From: Nanobdellota archaeon
Lineage (GTDB): Archaea > Nanobdellota > Nanobdellia > SCGC-AAA011-G17 > ARS1403
Direction of reading: 5' to 3'
Assembly (NCBI GenBank): GCA_002688395.1
Contig: NZCU01000005.1
Span: 1 to 9,424, forward strand
Length of the DNA: 9,424 bases
Shown: piece by piece, positions 8,531-9,424 of the stretch
Layout of the letters: each line of letters opens with the position of its first letter
Numbering within the stretch: position 1 is the stretch's first letter
Notes under the pieces: generated by a model
What the model saw: the letters and a program-made list of their open reading frames with translations, nothing else
The model's database searches: none
What the model was told of the DNA's origin: nothing
Translations under genes and position numbers: made by a program

Positions 8531-8535
8531 AGGTT
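8521..8535. repeat. Small inverted repeat next to the gyrB promoter
   Basis: AACCT-TTCTT-AGGTT forms a perfect 5-base inverted repeat with a 5-base loop, and it overlaps the BRE of the gyrB promoter candidate. It could be an operator half-site pair or chance; five-base arms are common in random sequence. Confidence 0.3.
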
Positions 8536-8556
8536 GAAACATTAAAATTCGAGCAT

Positions 8557-8569
8557 TACAAGCCTTGTA
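8557..8569. repeat. 13-base dyad in the gyrB/PIN divergent region
   Basis: TACAAG-C-CTTGTA is a perfect 6-base palindrome around one central base, the form expected of a binding site for a dimeric regulator. It lies between the two divergent promoters, about 40 bases from each TATA box. No second copy was seen by eye in the window. The rest of the 8470-8642 gap holds only the promoter elements and A-rich sequence. Confidence 0.35.
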
Positions 8570-8600
8570 CTACCAAAAAAAGTTTAAAAATCTTCAAAAA

Positions 8601-8617
8601 AGAGAAAAGTATTTAAA
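8601..8617 (+). promoter_or_regulatory. BRE and TATA box for the PIN-rpo7 operon
   Basis: AGAGAAAAG (BRE-like, 8601-8609) is followed by TATTTAAA (8610-8617). The TATA centre is 29.5 bases from the PIN gene ATG, the same spacing as for S6e, predicting a leaderless or nearly leaderless transcript. Confidence 0.7.
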
Positions 8618-8642
8618 GGTGAAATTCAAAAATTTAATTTAG

Positions 8643-8993
8643 ATGAAAATAGTTCTTGACACCAACTTTCTAATAAGTTGTTTAAAATTTAAGATAGATT
8701 TTCTTTCTGAGTTATCCGGAGAAGACATTTACATAATTGATAAAACAAAAGAAGAGCTAGAAAAGCTTATAAAGGGCGGAAAAGCAAAAGATAAAGAGAG
8801 ATCAAAGATTATTTTGGCTTTACTAAAGAAAAAAAAGATAAAAACTTTAAAATCATCTCCAAAAGAAACAGTGGATGATAAATTAGCAAAATTAAAAGGT
8901 TATATCATAGCAACTCAAGATAAAGAATTAAAAAAAAGAATTAGAGGTAGAAAATTAATAATTAGAGCTCAAAAAAAATTAGAAATAAGATAA
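8643..8993 (+). CDS. PIN-domain protein, Fcf1/Utp24-like (probable rRNA-processing nuclease)
   Basis: This is a small 116-residue protein that is a PIN domain from end to end. The metal-binding acids can be placed: D6 in VLDTN, E37/E38 in KEELEKL, D78/D79 in TVDDKLAKL, and D93 in ATQDKELKKRIRG. The ATQDKELKKR segment near the C-terminus resembles the archaeal branch related to eukaryotic Fcf1/Utp24, the nuclease for 18S rRNA processing. The gene's place directly before rpo7 is the usual one for this branch and speaks against a VapC toxin, as does the absence of a small antitoxin gene next door. Cleavage of pre-rRNA by the archaeal protein is inferred from the relationship, not seen. The family length is about 120-135 residues, so this copy is slightly short but keeps all motifs. 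The ATG at 8643 is set by the TATA box 29.5 bases upstream. Confidence 0.85.
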   Translation: MKIVLDTNFLISCLKFKIDFLSELSGEDIYIIDKTKEELEKLIKGGKAKDKERSKIILALLKKKKIKTLKSSPKETVDDKLAKLKGYIIATQDKELKKRIRGRKLIIRAQKKLEIR

Positions 8994-8994
8994 A

Positions 8995-9424
8995 ATGTTT
9001 TATGAAATAGAAATACAAAACCACGTTAGACTTCCACCAAGTAATTTTGATGATAAAGATCTTAAAAAAACTTTAAAAGAAAGATTAAATGAAAATTATG
9101 AAGGTAAGATTGATAAAGAAAAGGGAATTATTATAGCTGTTAAAGAAATTTCTAATATAGGAGAGGGAGTGATAGTTCCTGGAGATGGTGCAGCATATTA
9201 CGACGTTACTTTTAAGATATTAACATTCAAACCAGAAATACAAGAAATTGTTTTAGGTACAATAACAGATATTACTGATTTTGGAGTATTTTTCGATATG
9301 GGAGCCATAGATGGAATGATTCATGTATCTCAAACAATGGATGATTTTGTTAGTATAAGTAAAGTAGGAGTTTTAACAGGAAAAGAAAGCAAAAAAGTAT
9401 TAAAATCAAAAGATAAATGTAAAG
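8995..9424 (+). CDS. rpo7: DNA-directed RNA polymerase subunit Rpo7 (RpoE1, E'), 3' end outside window
   Basis: The first 143 residues of Rpo7 are present and the frame is open to the window end. Rpo7 forms the stalk of archaeal RNA polymerase with Rpo4, binds emerging RNA and aids open-complex formation; it is the homologue of eukaryotic Rpb7. The tip domain has the typical start MFYEIEIQNHVRLPP, with VRLPP at 11-15. The linker VPGDGAAYYDVTFKIL (61-76) is strongly conserved in the family, and an OB/S1 RNA-binding domain begins at about residue 82 with VLGTITDITDFGVFFDMG and DGMIHVSQ. Roughly 40-50 residues should be missing. The ATG is 1 base after the PIN stop codon with no clear Shine-Dalgarno site, so the two are in one operon and probably translationally coupled. 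Spt4 and ribosomal proteins S24e and S27ae often follow in archaea and would be expected just beyond the window. Confidence 0.94.
   Translation, partial: MFYEIEIQNHVRLPPSNFDDKDLKKTLKERLNENYEGKIDKEKGIIIAVKEISNIGEGVIVPGDGAAYYDVTFKILTFKPEIQEIVLGTITDITDFGVFFDMGAIDGMIHVSQTMDDFVSISKVGVLTGKESKKVLKSKDKCK

Noticed and set aside
8550..8575. tRNA-like string (CTTGTAA loop on the - strand, resembling a Thr anticodon loop)
   Set aside because: The flanking bases do not form a five-pair anticodon stem and there is no acceptor or T arm around it; the similarity comes from the TACAAG/CTTGTA dyad.
8643..8993. VapC toxin of a toxin-antitoxin pair
   Set aside because: There is no small antitoxin ORF upstream, the gene is in an operon with rpo7, and the C-terminal motif fits the Fcf1-like archaeal branch.

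Overview
The window is an AT-rich stretch of an archaeal chromosome, crossed almost end to end by genes. Archaeal identity rests on aIF5B, ribosomal protein S6e, aIF2 gamma and the RNA polymerase Rpo7 (E') subunit, and on promoters with the archaeal layout: a TATA box 27-30 bases upstream of a start codon with little or no leader. Low GC, short genes, tight packing and a bacterial-type DNA gyrase in an otherwise archaeal gene neighbourhood suggest a DPANN lineage (Woesearchaeota/Pacearchaeota-like). That placement is an inference; there is no rRNA gene here to settle it.

Left arm, + strand (1-3691): the C-terminal part of aIF5B (cut by the window start), S6e, an unrecognised 100-residue protein overlapping the S6e end, a ZIP-family metal transporter with a LIV-1-like HExPQExGD motif, and the gamma subunit of aIF2. 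Clear TATA boxes precede S6e and aIF2 gamma, so the likely transcription units are S6e-unknown-ZIP and aIF2 gamma alone.

Centre, - strand (3694-8469): gyrB, gyrA and a small unknown gene with a C-terminal coiled coil, reading right to left. gyrB and gyrA are 4 bases apart. The unknown gene lies directly behind gyrA and has two plausible starts, one overlapping the gyrA stop codon and one just downstream of a TATA-like box. It meets aIF2 gamma tail to tail with only 2 bases between stop codons.

Right arm, + strand (8643-9424): a PIN-domain protein of the Fcf1/Utp24-like archaeal type and rpo7 (cut by the window end), in one operon 1 base apart. Between gyrB and the PIN gene lies the only sizeable gap (8470-8642), a divergent promoter region with two small dyads.

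In many archaea aIF2 gamma, the PIN protein and Rpo7 are direct neighbours. Here the gyrase block sits between them on the opposite strand, which looks like an insertion of a transferred gyrase operon into a conserved information-processing cluster. No mobile element, CRISPR array, rRNA or tRNA was found. Nothing here is clearly a new system; the best leads are the gyrase-linked unknown gene, the unknown gene nested behind S6e, and the gyrase insertion itself.
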